NCBI GenBank assembly: GCA_903875445.1
Contig: CAIQWD010000097.1
Coordinates: 1-36,576 of the forward strand
DNA: 36,576 bases
Direction: 5' to 3'
Source of the DNA: an uncultured delta proteobacterium
GTDB taxonomy: Bacteria > Desulfobacterota > Desulfobulbia > Desulfobulbales > Desulfocapsaceae
Positions 1 to 8,685 of this stretch are shown piece by piece; within the stretch, counting starts at the first letter, position 1, and every line of letters starts with the position of its first letter. The notes beneath the pieces were generated by a model. That model did not search any database, had not been told where the DNA came from, and saw nothing but the letters and a program-made list of their open reading frames with translations. A program made the translations under genes and the position numbers.

Positions 1-151
1 AGTTATGTTGCATGACAAAGAAGAATTGCTACCAAAAACAGCGTAACGTTATGAAATAAATGAAAAAATTAGACACCGGGGGGCTATTTCTAAAAATCAC
101 ATTATTTCAACTAGATACAACAACTCGCAACATAACAGGAATAGTCTTAAC

Positions 152-274
152 TTATGAGAACGCAACAAGAGGGTCTATCATCCTCCAATTAGTGAGTTCA
201 GACAGCCCCACCCCGGCAATGACTCCAGCCGAAGTCCATACATCAGTCATGAGGTGTTGAGAATCAGCCGTCAT
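152..274 (-). pseudogene. Fragment of a cation diffusion facilitator (CDF) transporter
   Basis: Read on the minus strand, this stretch gives 40 residues starting [15 protein letters not shown] and continuing through VGLSELTNW and MIDPLVAF to a stop. This matches the conserved CDF core, where the AxxxHxxxD metal-site helix (here ADSQHLMTD) is followed by a glycine-rich helix and a W-x-D-P-x-V/I motif. CDF pumps export Zn, Fe, Mn or similar ions in exchange for protons. A real member is about 300 residues, so N- and C-terminal parts are missing; upstream the frame loses similarity close to the 3' end of the histidine kinase gene. I call it a decayed remnant. The family is fairly certain, the exact limits are not. 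Confidence 0.6.
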
Positions 275-328
275 TGTGAAACAGTATGTGGGGGTGGGTT
301 TAGAATCCCAATTTCCTGTCGATTCCAT

Positions 329-1723
329 TCACAACAGAGTAACGGAGAACGTCGTCCACCCGTCGCGGTTTTGCACTGCAATGGAACCCCCGTGTAATTC
401 GACGATTCTTTTTACTATCGTCAGGCCGAGGCCTGAGCCGCCAAAGGATTGGGAACGGGATTTTTCCACTCGAAAAAACTGTTCAAACAGTCTTGGCAAA
501 TCAGCAGGAGGAATCTCCTGACTGGTGTTGGCGATAGTCAGGTGTAATTTTCCTTTATTTATGCGGGCTATGATCCTGACTCTGCCATTTGTCTCTGTGT
601 TGTATTTTGTCGCGTTGTCGATGAGATTAATGAGGAGTCGAATGATCTTTTCTGAATCGCCAGAGAAATGGCATTCCTCTATATCAGTCTCCACGGTAAT
701 ATTTTGTACCTGGAGAATATCACGATAGTCTTCGAGGACCTGCTCAATGAGTGCATCCACTCTGACAAGTTCACGATCGCAGTTTTCATCTTGTTCCAGC
801 CGCGAAATATCGAGAAGATTGCGTATCAACCTGCTCAGACGACGCATTGTGCTGAGTTGTTTTTCCAATTCCAAACGAAGGTGTCCCGACGACCTCTTGG
901 TCAACATTTCTTCTTGTCCCAGCATCAAGATGGTCAAAGGACTTTTGAGCTCGTGGGCGGCGTTGCTGATAAATTCTTTCTGCCTGAAGAAGGAATGTTG
1001 CAAGCGATCAACCATCGAATTGAGAGAGAGGGACAGGACATACAACTCATCTTTACTAGTACCAAGCGGGATCCGCCGATCTAATGAATTCTCGCGGATC
1101 TCTTTTATTTTATAATTGATGGTTGCCAGTGGCTGAAGAATCCTGCCGGCCAGGAAGTAGCTTAAAATAAAAATAAAGATAATTGTTGTGAAAATTCCAA
1201 CAGTAAGACGAGTGAGTAATTCTTGGAGCTCCAGATCCAGGAACAGAAGGGGTTTGGCAATCAGAAGAGTGTACTTTTGTTCTGAGAAGTTTTTAGTCAG
1301 CATCAACACCCTGAATCTAACCGAGTCATCTCTTATTTTTTCCAGTTTTTTTGCGTCTTGGGGGTCAATCCAGAGGGCGGTCAAAGGGATTTCTTTTTTG
1401 ATGAAATACGCCTGCGTATCTTCTAGGAAAGGAATATCAAATTCCCGAGTGAGAGGGGAGGCAAAAATGGCCTTCCCCTTGCTGTCAATAATTTTCAGCC
1501 AGTATCGCTGCACATGACGATCTTCATGCCGAAGATGGGCTTCATCCCCAGACTCGGAGAACGCAAGATTATTAAATACGGTTCCGGCAATTTCCGTGAG
1601 TTCTCTGTCTATCAGTCTATAGGGTTCCTCAACGAGTTCAACGTACACAAATAGAGAAAAGATTGTGGCCGTTGCCAGGGCTGCAAGGGATATCCAGAGA
1701 GTAAATTTTGTCCTAACCTTCAT
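329..1723 (-). CDS. Sensor histidine kinase, CusS/IrlS-like layout
   Basis: Membrane histidine kinase that would phosphorylate the response regulator encoded just upstream. The 464 residues show a first membrane helix (about 8-28), a periplasmic sensor region of about 145 residues, a second helix (about 173-193), a HAMP linker, a HisKA H-box FISNAAHELKSP with His257, an N-box LINLIDNATKYN with Asn370, an F-box around LFEQFFR and a G2 box GGSGLGL at 428-434. The G1 box is not the usual DxGxG but IANTSQEIPPADLP, a form typical of CusS/IrlS heavy-metal sensors. Its start overlaps the regulator stop by 4 bases, so the two are translationally coupled. The periplasmic part does not reveal its ligand; metal or envelope stress is a guess from family and context. 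Confidence 0.93.
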   Translation of the reverse strand: MKVRTKFTLWISLAALATATIFSLFVYVELVEEPYRLIDRELTEIAGTVFNNLAFSESGDEAHLRHEDRHVQRYWLKIIDSKGKAIFASPLTREFDIPFLEDTQAYFIKKEIPLTALWIDPQDAKKLEKIRDDSVRFRVLMLTKNFSEQKYTLLIAKPLLFLDLELQELLTRLTVGIFTTIIFIFILSYFLAGRILQPLATINYKIKEIRENSLDRRIPLGTSKDELYVLSLSLNSMVDRLQHSFFRQKEFISNAAHELKSPLTILMLGQEEMLTKRSSGHLRLELEKQLSTMRRLSRLIRNLLDISRLEQDENCDRELVRVDALIEQVLEDYRDILQVQNITVETDIEECHFSGDSEKIIRLLINLIDNATKYNTETNGRVRIIARINKGKLHLTIANTSQEIPPADLPRLFEQFFRVEKSRSQSFGGSGLGLTIVKRIVELHGGSIAVQNRDGWTTFSVTLL

Positions 1724-2400
1724 TTTTCTTCTTTTTCAATAAGATAGCCAAATCCTCTAATGCTCTTTATTGCCGATTCCTGTTCGGGAAAATTGAGTTT
1801 TTTCCGAAGATTTTTCATATGAACATCAATGAAGTTCGACATTCTAAAAGGGTCGAAGTTATCTCCCCAGACATGCTCGGCCAAGGTAAACCGCGAGACT
1901 GCCCGACCGCGGTTGTGTAAGAGAAACTCAAGGAGAGCGAATTCTTTGGTGGTAAGTACCAGCGGTTCACCATCTTTTGTTACCTCGCGACTTACAGTAT
2001 TGAGGCGGACGCCTCCGACCTCCAGAATAGGACTACCGGTATTGCCACGCCTGAGCAGGGCTCTGATCCTGGCCAGCAGTTCGCCCAGGGAAAAAGGTTT
2101 CGCCAAATAGTCGTCAGCTCCGAGGTTGAGGCCGGTAATCTTGTCTTTTATATCGCCTTTGGCGGTGAGCATCAGGACTGGTGTCAGAATGCCGGCCGCC
2201 CGAATTTCGGAGAGCACCTCAAGGCCGTTCATCCCCGGCAACATAATATCCAGGAGTATCAGGTCGTAGGTGTCGTTCCAGACCTTTTCCAACCCTCCCC
2301 TGCCGTCAGCGGCAGTCTCGACGGTGTAATGCTCGCTCGTCAGTACAGATTTGAGTTTCTCAAGGAGCTCACGCTCATCATCGATAATTAGGATATTCAT
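1720..2400 (-). CDS. OmpR-family response regulator
   Basis: A 226-residue DNA-binding response regulator. The receiver domain (1-115) has the acidic pair Asp7/Asp8, the phosphoacceptor Asp51 in LILLDIMLPG, the conserved Thr in MLTAKG and Lys in LAKPF. The C-terminal half is a winged helix of OmpR/PhoB type, ending in the wing hairpin SIRGFGYLIE. It is the first gene of a two-gene operon with the histidine kinase, overlapping it by ATGA. OmpR-type proteins bind as head-to-tail dimers to direct repeats about 11 bases apart; exactly such repeats occur upstream at 2557-2574 and 2740-2757, and again near the efflux operon at 10204-10221. They are the best candidates for its operators. Confidence 0.95.
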   Translation of the reverse strand: MNILIIDDERELLEKLKSVLTSEHYTVETAADGRGGLEKVWNDTYDLILLDIMLPGMNGLEVLSEIRAAGILTPVLMLTAKGDIKDKITGLNLGADDYLAKPFSLGELLARIRALLRRGNTGSPILEVGGVRLNTVSREVTKDGEPLVLTTKEFALLEFLLHNRGRAVSRFTLAEHVWGDNFDPFRMSNFIDVHMKNLRKKLNFPEQESAIKSIRGFGYLIEKEEK

Positions 2401-2556
2401 CGTTGAACCACTCGGCTATCGGTCTTTAACATAGTTATTGGGCAGGTGCCGGCAGCAGGAAGGAAAGATGGTTGAACCGGAGCGCATGGACGGATACCTC
2501 TCTTTATTGAATTGCCGCAAATTTTTCTGCAACCGACCACAGGATAACCTGCAAAA

Positions 2557-2574
2557 ATGAAGAAATGATGAACA
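2557..2574 (+). promoter_or_regulatory. Candidate response-regulator box (copy 1)
   Basis: ATGAAGA-AATG-ATGAACA: two 7-base direct repeats with 11-base spacing, 157 bp upstream of the response regulator start. It differs from the other two copies by only a few bases. The arrangement is the one used by OmpR-family dimers; binding by the neighbouring regulator is inferred. Confidence 0.45.
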
Positions 2575-2739
2575 TTAGCCCTCTGGAAGATAATTTCTGT
2601 TACGTTCGGTGTTTAAATCCTGCCTAACACTCCAGGAAAAGGCATAAAAAGGTGAGCAAATACAAAAATACAAAAAGTGAATTACTGGTTTTATGCGGAT
2701 TATCCAACACTTCCAACGGATTTACAGGTTTTCGTCATT

Positions 2740-2757
2740 TCTTCATCAATTCTTCAT
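2740..2757 (-). promoter_or_regulatory. Candidate response-regulator box (copy 2)
   Basis: On the minus strand this reads ATGAAGA-ATTG-ATGAAGA, a perfect 7-base direct repeat with 11-base period. All 18 bases are identical to the site at 10204-10221. It lies between the response regulator gene and the cytochrome b561 remnant and could serve either direction. Confidence 0.5.
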
Positions 2758-2876
2758 TGTCCACCAAGTATATTCCAAAAATGATCAAACAAAGACTTAT
2801 AAAAAAAGTCCAACAAAAGATTGCATGGAACGCTTGATTACTATCTGAGGGAAATAATACCAATGAACGAGAATAA

Positions 2877-3062
2877 TCAAATACGCGCGTATGGAATGAC
2901 CTCCATGAAATGTCGGCACAATTCATGTTGTTTTTGATTGGGTTACATCTAATTGGCGTTGCTGTTTCAAGTAGAAAGCATAATGAAAACCTTGTGATGG
3001 CTATGATAACAGGGAAAAAAGACAAGAAAGGAGAATTGCGTGAGTCAAATAGATTTATCTGA
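2877..3062 (+). pseudogene. C-terminal remnant of a cytochrome b561-type membrane cytochrome
   Basis: This open frame has no upstream start: a stop codon (2874-2876) lies directly before it. It translates to a clear b561-like C-terminus, with LHEMSAQFMLFLIGLHLIGV followed by VSSRKHNENLVMAMITGKK. In the family the two histidines of this last helix region (His in LHE and in GLHL) belong to the haem-binding four-helix bundle, and the H-x-E-N-L-V-x-A-M-I-T-G ending is characteristic. Only about 60 of the usual 180-200 residues remain, so at least three helices are gone. The frame overlaps the GTG start of the next gene, suggesting the intact gene was once translationally coupled to it. Confidence 0.65.
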
Positions 3063-3408
3063 AATAATACGGAGAGTTATGGCGAATGACCAGCTTAAGA
3101 AGAAGCTTAAAGTATTCCTTGGGATAGGTTGCCTCGGCATCCTGCTGGTGGGTGGTCTCATTATTTGGGCAGGTGTTGCGACCATTAAAAATGTTGCAAG
3201 CATCGGAGCAAAAGTCAACGTGCAGGAACAGGTTCAAAACCTAAAGACAGGGACTCTCACTTTGCCGGCCATTGCAAAGGTTGGCTGCTGGGAAAAAGTG
3301 CAAAGCCTGTTGGCTGTCCAAGTTTGGCTTGAAAAGCCTGTTGGTGAAAACATCCAGGGCCTAAAGGACGCCTGCTTAGGTTCGGAGGGAAAGTCATCAG
3401 CCAAGTGA
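3040..3408 (+). CDS. Small single-helix membrane protein of unknown function
   Basis: 122 residues, GTG start preceded by a good ribosome site (AAGGAG, 3027-3032). The N-terminal 25 residues are charged and amphipathic (ending QLKKKLK). One strongly hydrophobic helix follows (about 25-48, glycine-rich), then a C-terminal soluble part with two cysteines (GCWEKV and DACLG). Positive charges before the helix suggest the C-terminus is periplasmic, where the cysteines could pair. I do not recognise a named family. It sits between a cytochrome b561 remnant and a PDZ-domain remnant and appears to be the only intact member of a decayed three-gene operon, so its role may have been tied to a membrane cytochrome or a periplasmic protease. 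Confidence 0.7.
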   Translation: MSQIDLSEIIRRVMANDQLKKKLKVFLGIGCLGILLVGGLIIWAGVATIKNVASIGAKVNVQEQVQNLKTGTLTLPAIAKVGCWEKVQSLLAVQVWLEKPVGENIQGLKDACLGSEGKSSAK

Positions 3409-3432
3409 GAGAGTTCGGATTTGGATGCCTGA

Positions 3433-3600
3433 AGGAATAGGGGTAACATTATTATTGCCGTTGGTGGCGTCAAAATACAATCGTATGAAGATTTACGGAC
3501 GGAAATCGAAAAGTTCAGTGTAGAGTCGGAAATTATCCTGGCCATCCTGAGAGATAATAAAATATTTGACGTACCCCTCAGGCTCACAGCTATCAATTGA
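3433..3600 (+). pseudogene. C-terminal PDZ-domain remnant (HtrA/S1C-like protease)
   Basis: The frame opens directly after a stop codon (3430-3432) and has no start. It encodes a typical last half of a PDZ domain: GNIIIAVGGVKIQSYEDLR, then an ILAILRDNKIFDVPLRL ending before TGA. The order GD/GN-I-I-x-x-V-x-G, a helix with DL, then a V-x-R-D/N-x-K strand is that of the PDZ repeats in periplasmic DegP/HtrA-type serine proteases. The trypsin-like domain is absent, so nearly all of the gene has been deleted. A different PDZ protein cannot be excluded. Confidence 0.5.
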
Positions 3601-3629
3601 GTTTTTGGTTGAAAGCTCATTCATGAAAC

Positions 3630-4292
3630 ATGAATACTCATTTTATACCTAATCTAATGTTCAAATTTCCCGATATTATTGGATTTTATTCCATCATTGA
3701 GGCAATCCGTCGGGCGACTGATGCGTTCCTCTCATCTCCCTCTGCATTGTTTTCCCGCGCCCTTCTTGCCAATCCAAGAGCCATGGGTGCTGCCTGCCCC
3801 AGTTCCTTGAAGTTGGCTCGGACGATTGCAGATCTAGTCATTCCACCTGACAACGATAGCCTTGTTCTGGAGCTAGGTGGTGGCACGGGCATAGTGACAA
3901 AGGCCTTGTTGCAACACGGTGTAGCCCCGGAGAAGCTAGTGGTTGTTGAGCTGGATAGGTTGCTGGCTCGGCACTTGAAGCGACAATTTCCAGATGTTGC
4001 GGTAATCCAAGGCAACGCGGTCAAACTCTGCCAGCTGTGCAATCGGTATGAGAGACATATCGGAACCGTGGTTTCAAGTCTGCCGTTACTTTCCTTGCCA
4101 TCCTCCTCGGTAGCAGCCCTTGGTTTGGAGATTCATAAGATGCTGGGGACAAAGGGTTCGCTTGTTCAGTATACTTACCGTCTTAATAATCGCCCCTCCC
4201 CCCTTGCTGTATATCTCGACAGAGTGTCGACACAAACCGTTTGGTGCAATGTGCCTCCCGCCAAAATCGAAGTATTTAGGGCTCGTGCTTAA
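3630..4292 (+). CDS. SAM-dependent methyltransferase, phospholipid N-methyltransferase/KsgA-like
   Basis: 220 residues with the class I methyltransferase glycine motif VLELGGGTGIVT (about 78-89), an acidic residue ending the next strand (VVVELD) and a later acid-poor strand VVSSLPLLSLP. The latter takes the place of the NPPY-like motif of true rRNA adenine methylases and is typical of the COG3963 group. The C-terminal WCNVPPAKIEVFRAR resembles the W-x-N-x-P-P-A ending of PmtA-like phosphatidylethanolamine N-methyltransferases. It probably methylates a membrane lipid headgroup, but no substrate can be read from the sequence. No strong ribosome site is visible. It is convergent with the efflux operon, and a hairpin at 4352-4370 separates them. 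Confidence 0.75.
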   Translation: MNTHFIPNLMFKFPDIIGFYSIIEAIRRATDAFLSSPSALFSRALLANPRAMGAACPSSLKLARTIADLVIPPDNDSLVLELGGGTGIVTKALLQHGVAPEKLVVVELDRLLARHLKRQFPDVAVIQGNAVKLCQLCNRYERHIGTVVSSLPLLSLPSSSVAALGLEIHKMLGTKGSLVQYTYRLNNRPSPLAVYLDRVSTQTVWCNVPPAKIEVFRARA

Positions 4293-4351
4293 GCCTCGGG
4301 CATGAAGATCCATTCAAACATGTTGCTGATTCCTCATTTCCCTTAGGTAAC

Positions 4352-4370
4352 TCCCCGGTTTTACCGGGGG
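4352..4370. terminator. Terminator-like hairpin between convergent genes
   Basis: CCCCGGT-TTT-ACCGGGG forms a 7-bp G+C-rich stem with a 3-base loop, lying 60 bp after the methyltransferase stop and just past the stop of the RND pump. Neither side has a long T run, so it could act as a weak bidirectional terminator or an RNA 3'-end stabiliser. Confidence 0.5.
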
Positions 4371-4374
4371 ATGT

Positions 4375-7300
4375 TTAACTCGCCTTTGCCACCTTTGAGG
4401 TACTGAAAGGAGCCATCCTGTCAAACCACAGGTACAGTACAGGCGTGATAAACAACGTAATCATCTGCGAGAACAAAAGTCCGCCAACAATTGCGACACC
4501 GAGTGGCTGACGCAATTCAGCTCCCGCACCCAACCCAAACGCAATGGGTAACGCGCCCATGATGGCGCACAGTGTTGTCATCATAATTGGCCTGAAGCGG
4601 AGTAAACAAGCCTTCCGAATCGCCTGTGCCGGTGGCAATCCTTCCCTGCGTTGTGCGTCCAGGGCAAAGTCGATCATCATAATAGCGTTCTTTTTTACCA
4701 CCCCAATCAGCAACAAAATACCAACCATGGCAATAAAGCTCAGTTCCAACCCGGTTATTCGTAACGCTAATAATGCACCAACAGCTGCAGATGGAATACC
4801 GAGCAAAATCGTCACAGGATGAATCCAGCTCTCGTATAACATGCCAAGAATCACATAAATCACTGTTATCGCAATAGCGATGAGCCACAATTGGGTACTT
4901 TGTGATTGTTGAAACAATGCCGCCTGACCTGCATAAGCGCCGAAGATCGAAACGGGGAGAGCAATCTGTTGCTGCGCGGCTTTGATCGCCGCAGTTGCCT
5001 CAGACAGCGACTTTCCAGGCTGAAGATCGAACGAAATCGTGACCGCCGGTAGCTGCCCCTGATGATTGATTGCCATAGTACCTTTCGCGCGATCGACCCT
5101 GGTGAAGGCACTGAGGGGGACCAAGGTTCCGGTTGCGCTACGTACCTGTATTTTCGAAAGATTACTTTCGTCGCGGCGATATTCATCTGCAAACTCCATG
5201 ATTACCTGATAGCTGTCCTCCGGCGCATAGATAGTCGATACCTGTTGCGTACCGTAGGCGGCATACAAAGTATTGCGTACACTGGCCATGTCGACACCCA
5301 AAAGCGAAGCCTTATCGCGGTCGACCACCAGGCGCGCTTCGAGACCATCTCGCTGAGAATCGGAGTTCAATCCGACGAACACGTTTGATTTTTTTAATTC
5401 AGCAATCAATTTCTCAGACCAAACATCCAAGTCCCCCGGGCTAACCGATTGCAAGGTGTACTGGTACATACTCTTCGAACCGCGGCCGCCAATTTTCAGA
5501 TTCTGGACCGGGCTGAAAAACACCTGAATATTCGGCAGGTAGCTGGTCTCCTTTCGCAACTGAGTAAGTACAGCCGCCATCGGCGGACGCGTTCCACCGG
5601 CTTTCAGTGTGATGAAAAATGAAGTCGTGTCATGGTCAACTTTCGATGCCACGTCACTTACGCTTGGATCCTTCAATATCACGGCTTCAAGCTGCGATAG
5701 AACGGCCAACCGACCTTCGTATGACATATCTTGAGGTGCGTCCACATTAGCTGAAATCTGCCCAGTGTCCTCCAGCGGGAAAAATCCCTTAGGAGCGATC
5801 ATATATAGCCATGCAGTAAGGCCAAACGTTGCAAGCGCTACGGTTAGCACAACCGCCCGATTGGCCAGTGCCCAATCAAGAGCAAGGCTGTACTTGTTCA
5901 ACACATAGTTGAATCCATCCTCGAACGTTCGGCTCCAGGCGGACGGCGAACGGCTCTGGTGACGATTTTTGATTAGCATCGGCACCAGCACTGGTATGAT
6001 CGTAAGGGAGGCGGCTGCAGATACCATGATTGAGAGAGATACAACGATCGCAAACTCATGAAAAAGCAACCCTGTTGTGCCAGGCATGAAAAAAATTGGG
6101 ATGAAGACGGCGATCAGCGAAACCGATATCGATATAACGGTAAAAGCGACTTCCGAAGAACCACGCACTGCGGCCGCATACGGTTCCATACCTTCCTCTA
6201 TATAGCGCATGATGTTTTCAAGCACTACTATGGCATCGTCGACCACTAATCCGACCGCAATCGTCAATCCCATCAGCGAAATATTGTTGAGACTCAGATT
6301 GAACGTATACATAAGGCCGAACGTGGCGAGCAGCGAGATAGGCAGGCTTATGGATGGTATCAACGTTGCAGCAAGTTGCCGCAAAAACAACAGAATAACC
6401 AAGATGACGAGACCGATCGTCAGCAGCATTGCCATGTTGACGTCGTGAATGGAATTGCGAATCGAAATTGACCGATCATTTAACAGCTGTACTTTCACTG
6501 AGCCGGGCATTTGACTTTCCAACTTTGGAATCATGGCCCGAATGGCATCGATAGTAGCAACCGTGTTGGCGCCTGGCTGACGTTGAACTGACAATAGAAT
6601 CGAATTTTCACCATTGATCGAGCTGGTATTTTGTGTATTCTCTATGCTGTCGAGAACGGTTGCAAAATCGGATAAACGGACCGTTTGGCCGTTATGTGAC
6701 GCCACGATCACGTTGCCAAAATCTTTGGCTTTCATGAGTCCGGCGGCCATTTGCAATGCCATCATTTGACGGTTACTATCAAGTTCACCAAGTGGCGCGT
6801 TGGAGTTCGCCGCCTTCAATGCAGTAGTTACGTCGGCCAAAGTTAGGTTAACTGCGGCCAGTCGATCAGGATCGACCTTGATGCGTACTGCGAATCGCTT
6901 CTGCCCTGAAACAGTGACCTGCGCCACGCCGTTCAACGTCGAAAGAGCAGGCACAATAAGATTGTCGGAATACCCGTTCAAATCGGTCAACTTCAACGCC
7001 GGCGAACTGAGACCGATCAACAATACGGGAGCATCGGCGGGATTGATTTTTCTGTACGATGGCGGAGTTGTCATTTCTGACGGCAACGACCGGGTTGTCC
7101 GATACAATGCAGCCTGTACATCCCCTGCAGCAGCGTCGATATTGCGGCTTGGATCAAATTCAAGGGTGATTTGTGTTTCACCCTGAATGCTACTAGACGT
7201 TGTCGTTATCAATCCGGGAATCGCCGTAAACTGCTTTTCAAGCGGCGTGGCGACCGACGTTGACATGGTTTCCGGGCTTGCACCAAGTAATTTCGCGCTG

Positions 7301-7440
7301 ACCTGAATGGTCGGTGTATCGTAGTTGGGCAATGCGGAAATTGGCAGCTGTAGCCAGCATGCGACCCCGCCGACAATTACACTTAACCACAACAGCATTG
7401 TGGCAATCGGGCGCTGCAGGCACTGTTCGGAAATTTTCAT
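4375..7440 (-). CDS. RND multidrug efflux pump, inner-membrane subunit (AcrB/MdtB/C type)
   Basis: 1021 residues, the full length of the HAE1 RND family. The protein begins with the usual short cytoplasmic helix and TM1, has two large periplasmic loops after TM1 and TM7, and carries the proton-relay pair in TM4 (GLTIAVGLVVDDAIVVLENI, Asp-Asp). Motif GPSLS-like and MdtB/C-like stretches (FNLSLNNISLMGLTIAVGL) favour the drug or bile-salt type over metal pumps of CusA type. The trimer would take substrates from the periplasm and outer leaflet and drive them through the adaptor and channel encoded upstream, powered by proton influx. It is the last gene of the operon and overlaps the adaptor stop by 4 bases. 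The substrate is unknown. Confidence 0.96.
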   Translation of the reverse strand: MKISEQCLQRPIATMLLWLSVIVGGVACWLQLPISALPNYDTPTIQVSAKLLGASPETMSTSVATPLEKQFTAIPGLITTTSSSIQGETQITLEFDPSRNIDAAAGDVQAALYRTTRSLPSEMTTPPSYRKINPADAPVLLIGLSSPALKLTDLNGYSDNLIVPALSTLNGVAQVTVSGQKRFAVRIKVDPDRLAAVNLTLADVTTALKAANSNAPLGELDSNRQMMALQMAAGLMKAKDFGNVIVASHNGQTVRLSDFATVLDSIENTQNTSSINGENSILLSVQRQPGANTVATIDAIRAMIPKLESQMPGSVKVQLLNDRSISIRNSIHDVNMAMLLTIGLVILVILLFLRQLAATLIPSISLPISLLATFGLMYTFNLSLNNISLMGLTIAVGLVVDDAIVVLENIMRYIEEGMEPYAAAVRGSSEVAFTVISISVSLIAVFIPIFFMPGTTGLLFHEFAIVVSLSIMVSAAASLTIIPVLVPMLIKNRHQSRSPSAWSRTFEDGFNYVLNKYSLALDWALANRAVVLTVALATFGLTAWLYMIAPKGFFPLEDTGQISANVDAPQDMSYEGRLAVLSQLEAVILKDPSVSDVASKVDHDTTSFFITLKAGGTRPPMAAVLTQLRKETSYLPNIQVFFSPVQNLKIGGRGSKSMYQYTLQSVSPGDLDVWSEKLIAELKKSNVFVGLNSDSQRDGLEARLVVDRDKASLLGVDMASVRNTLYAAYGTQQVSTIYAPEDSYQVIMEFADEYRRDESNLSKIQVRSATGTLVPLSAFTRVDRAKGTMAINHQGQLPAVTISFDLQPGKSLSEATAAIKAAQQQIALPVSIFGAYAGQAALFQQSQSTQLWLIAIAITVIYVILGMLYESWIHPVTILLGIPSAAVGALLALRITGLELSFIAMVGILLLIGVVKKNAIMMIDFALDAQRREGLPPAQAIRKACLLRFRPIMMTTLCAIMGALPIAFGLGAGAELRQPLGVAIVGGLLFSQMITLFITPVLYLWFDRMAPFSTSKVAKAS

Positions 7441-8618
7441 TTTGTCGACTCAGTTGCCATGGAGTCGGCACCAGTAAGTTTGTCGGTAGAATTCTTAGGG
7501 ATGGACGGGTCTGCCACTTGTACCAACATTCCAGAACGCAGATTCTGGCCACCTTCGAGAACCACTCGTTCGCCATCTTTAAGCCCGTCGATTACGGCCA
7601 TTTCATTTTGAATGCGCAACAACGTCAGGGCCTTGGAAGTGACCTTGTTATCAGCATCCACGGCATACACAAAACGCCCGTTTGGTCCTTCCATGATCGC
7701 TTGCGGTGGTAAAACCACAGCCCCCTTGCTAAGACCGGCATGCACCGTGACCCGCGCGAAAGCGCCGGGCCATAGATTCTGCTGCGGATTGGGAAAGGTC
7801 GCTTTCAAATTGATTGTGCCGGTATCGGGGTTGACTGTGTTATTGATAAACGAGAGCTTGCCTTCAATTTTGTTACCATCAGGACAGTCAATCGTAACTA
7901 TGACCGGCATAGTTGCTCGCGCCGCAAGGATCGGGTTCAAGTTCTGCTCGGGAAGTCTGAATTCAACGCCGATAGGATCAAATTGCGCAAGAGTTACCAA
8001 GGGTGCGGTTGCACTCACCTGGGCCAAACTGCCAGAATAAACCATGACAGCACCGGCTTTTGCCGAAATCGGTGCAGTGATTCTGGTATGCTCGACGACT
8101 ATGCGTGCACTATCAATTTCAGCGCCGGCGGCTTTGAGTTGAGCCTGTAAAGCATCGACTTTGCTGGCGGCTGTATCGACCGCGCTGGGTGCAATGAAAT
8201 TTGATTTTGCTAATTCTGTTGCGCGGCTGTAGTCACGTTTGGCATCGACAAGCTGCGCATTGATTTGCGCAGCCTGTGCCTCGAATCGTTTCAACTGCGC
8301 GGTCGCGTCACTTGCGTCGAGTGTGAACAACAATTGACCGGCTCTGATTTCATCGCCTTCCTTGAAATTCACGCTCTGAATTGTTCCGGTGAGTTGCGGC
8401 CGCACGTCCACTTGGTTAAGCGCAACAAGATGTCCCTGTGCTGCAAATTCAATCGGGAAATCTTGTGTCTTTGTCTCCGTTACACTGACGAGAGGAGTTT
8501 TTTTCGGGGTGGAATTATCTGTCTTGCGACCGAAAGAAAATCCGAATGTGAGCGCGAGGGCAGAGCCGATGATAATAATGCCAATTAGAATTGTTGCTCT
8601 TTTCTTGTCGATAGCCAT
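7437..8618 (-). CDS. RND efflux periplasmic adaptor (HlyD/AcrA/MdtA family)
   Basis: 393-residue membrane fusion protein. An N-terminal hydrophobic anchor (about 10-28, no lipobox cysteine) is followed by the split lipoyl domain (GHLVALNQVDVRPQLTGTI with KEGDEIRAGQLLFTLD), an alpha-helical hairpin (about 100-165), the second lipoyl half, a beta-barrel and the membrane-proximal domain ending LKDGERVVLEGGQNLRSGM. Adaptors of this kind form a hexamer that bridges the RND trimer and the TolC-like channel. It lies between the channel and pump genes and overlaps the pump start by 4 bases, so the three are one operon. The last 20 residues are a polar tail. Confidence 0.95.
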   Translation of the reverse strand: MAIDKKRATILIGIIIIGSALALTFGFSFGRKTDNSTPKKTPLVSVTETKTQDFPIEFAAQGHLVALNQVDVRPQLTGTIQSVNFKEGDEIRAGQLLFTLDASDATAQLKRFEAQAAQINAQLVDAKRDYSRATELAKSNFIAPSAVDTAASKVDALQAQLKAAGAEIDSARIVVEHTRITAPISAKAGAVMVYSGSLAQVSATAPLVTLAQFDPIGVEFRLPEQNLNPILAARATMPVIVTIDCPDGNKIEGKLSFINNTVNPDTGTINLKATFPNPQQNLWPGAFARVTVHAGLSKGAVVLPPQAIMEGPNGRFVYAVDADNKVTSKALTLLRIQNEMAVIDGLKDGERVVLEGGQNLRSGMLVQVADPSIPKNSTDKLTGADSMATESTK

Positions 8619-8685
8619 GGGAGTAATTTATTCTCACAGTATGCAGATCTAATCTGTGTGCATTTTAAGGGGCTTTATTCCCCCG

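Noticed and set aside
60-260. 66-codon plus-strand frame at the left end, and a GACACCGGGGGG stretch resembling an insertion-sequence end
   Set aside because: The frame is antisense to the CDF remnant, and no matching inverted repeat or transposase is present to support an insertion element.
2652-2837. 61-codon plus-strand frame beginning GTG
   Set aside because: Low-complexity, Lys/Asn/Ser-rich translation, no family match, and it crosses the candidate regulatory repeat.
4375-7440. Annotation of the pump as a CusA-type metal exporter because of the CusS-like kinase
   Set aside because: The sequence is closer to the drug-exporting AcrB/MdtB/C type in the N-terminus and TM4 region, and I cannot find the CusA methionine relay.
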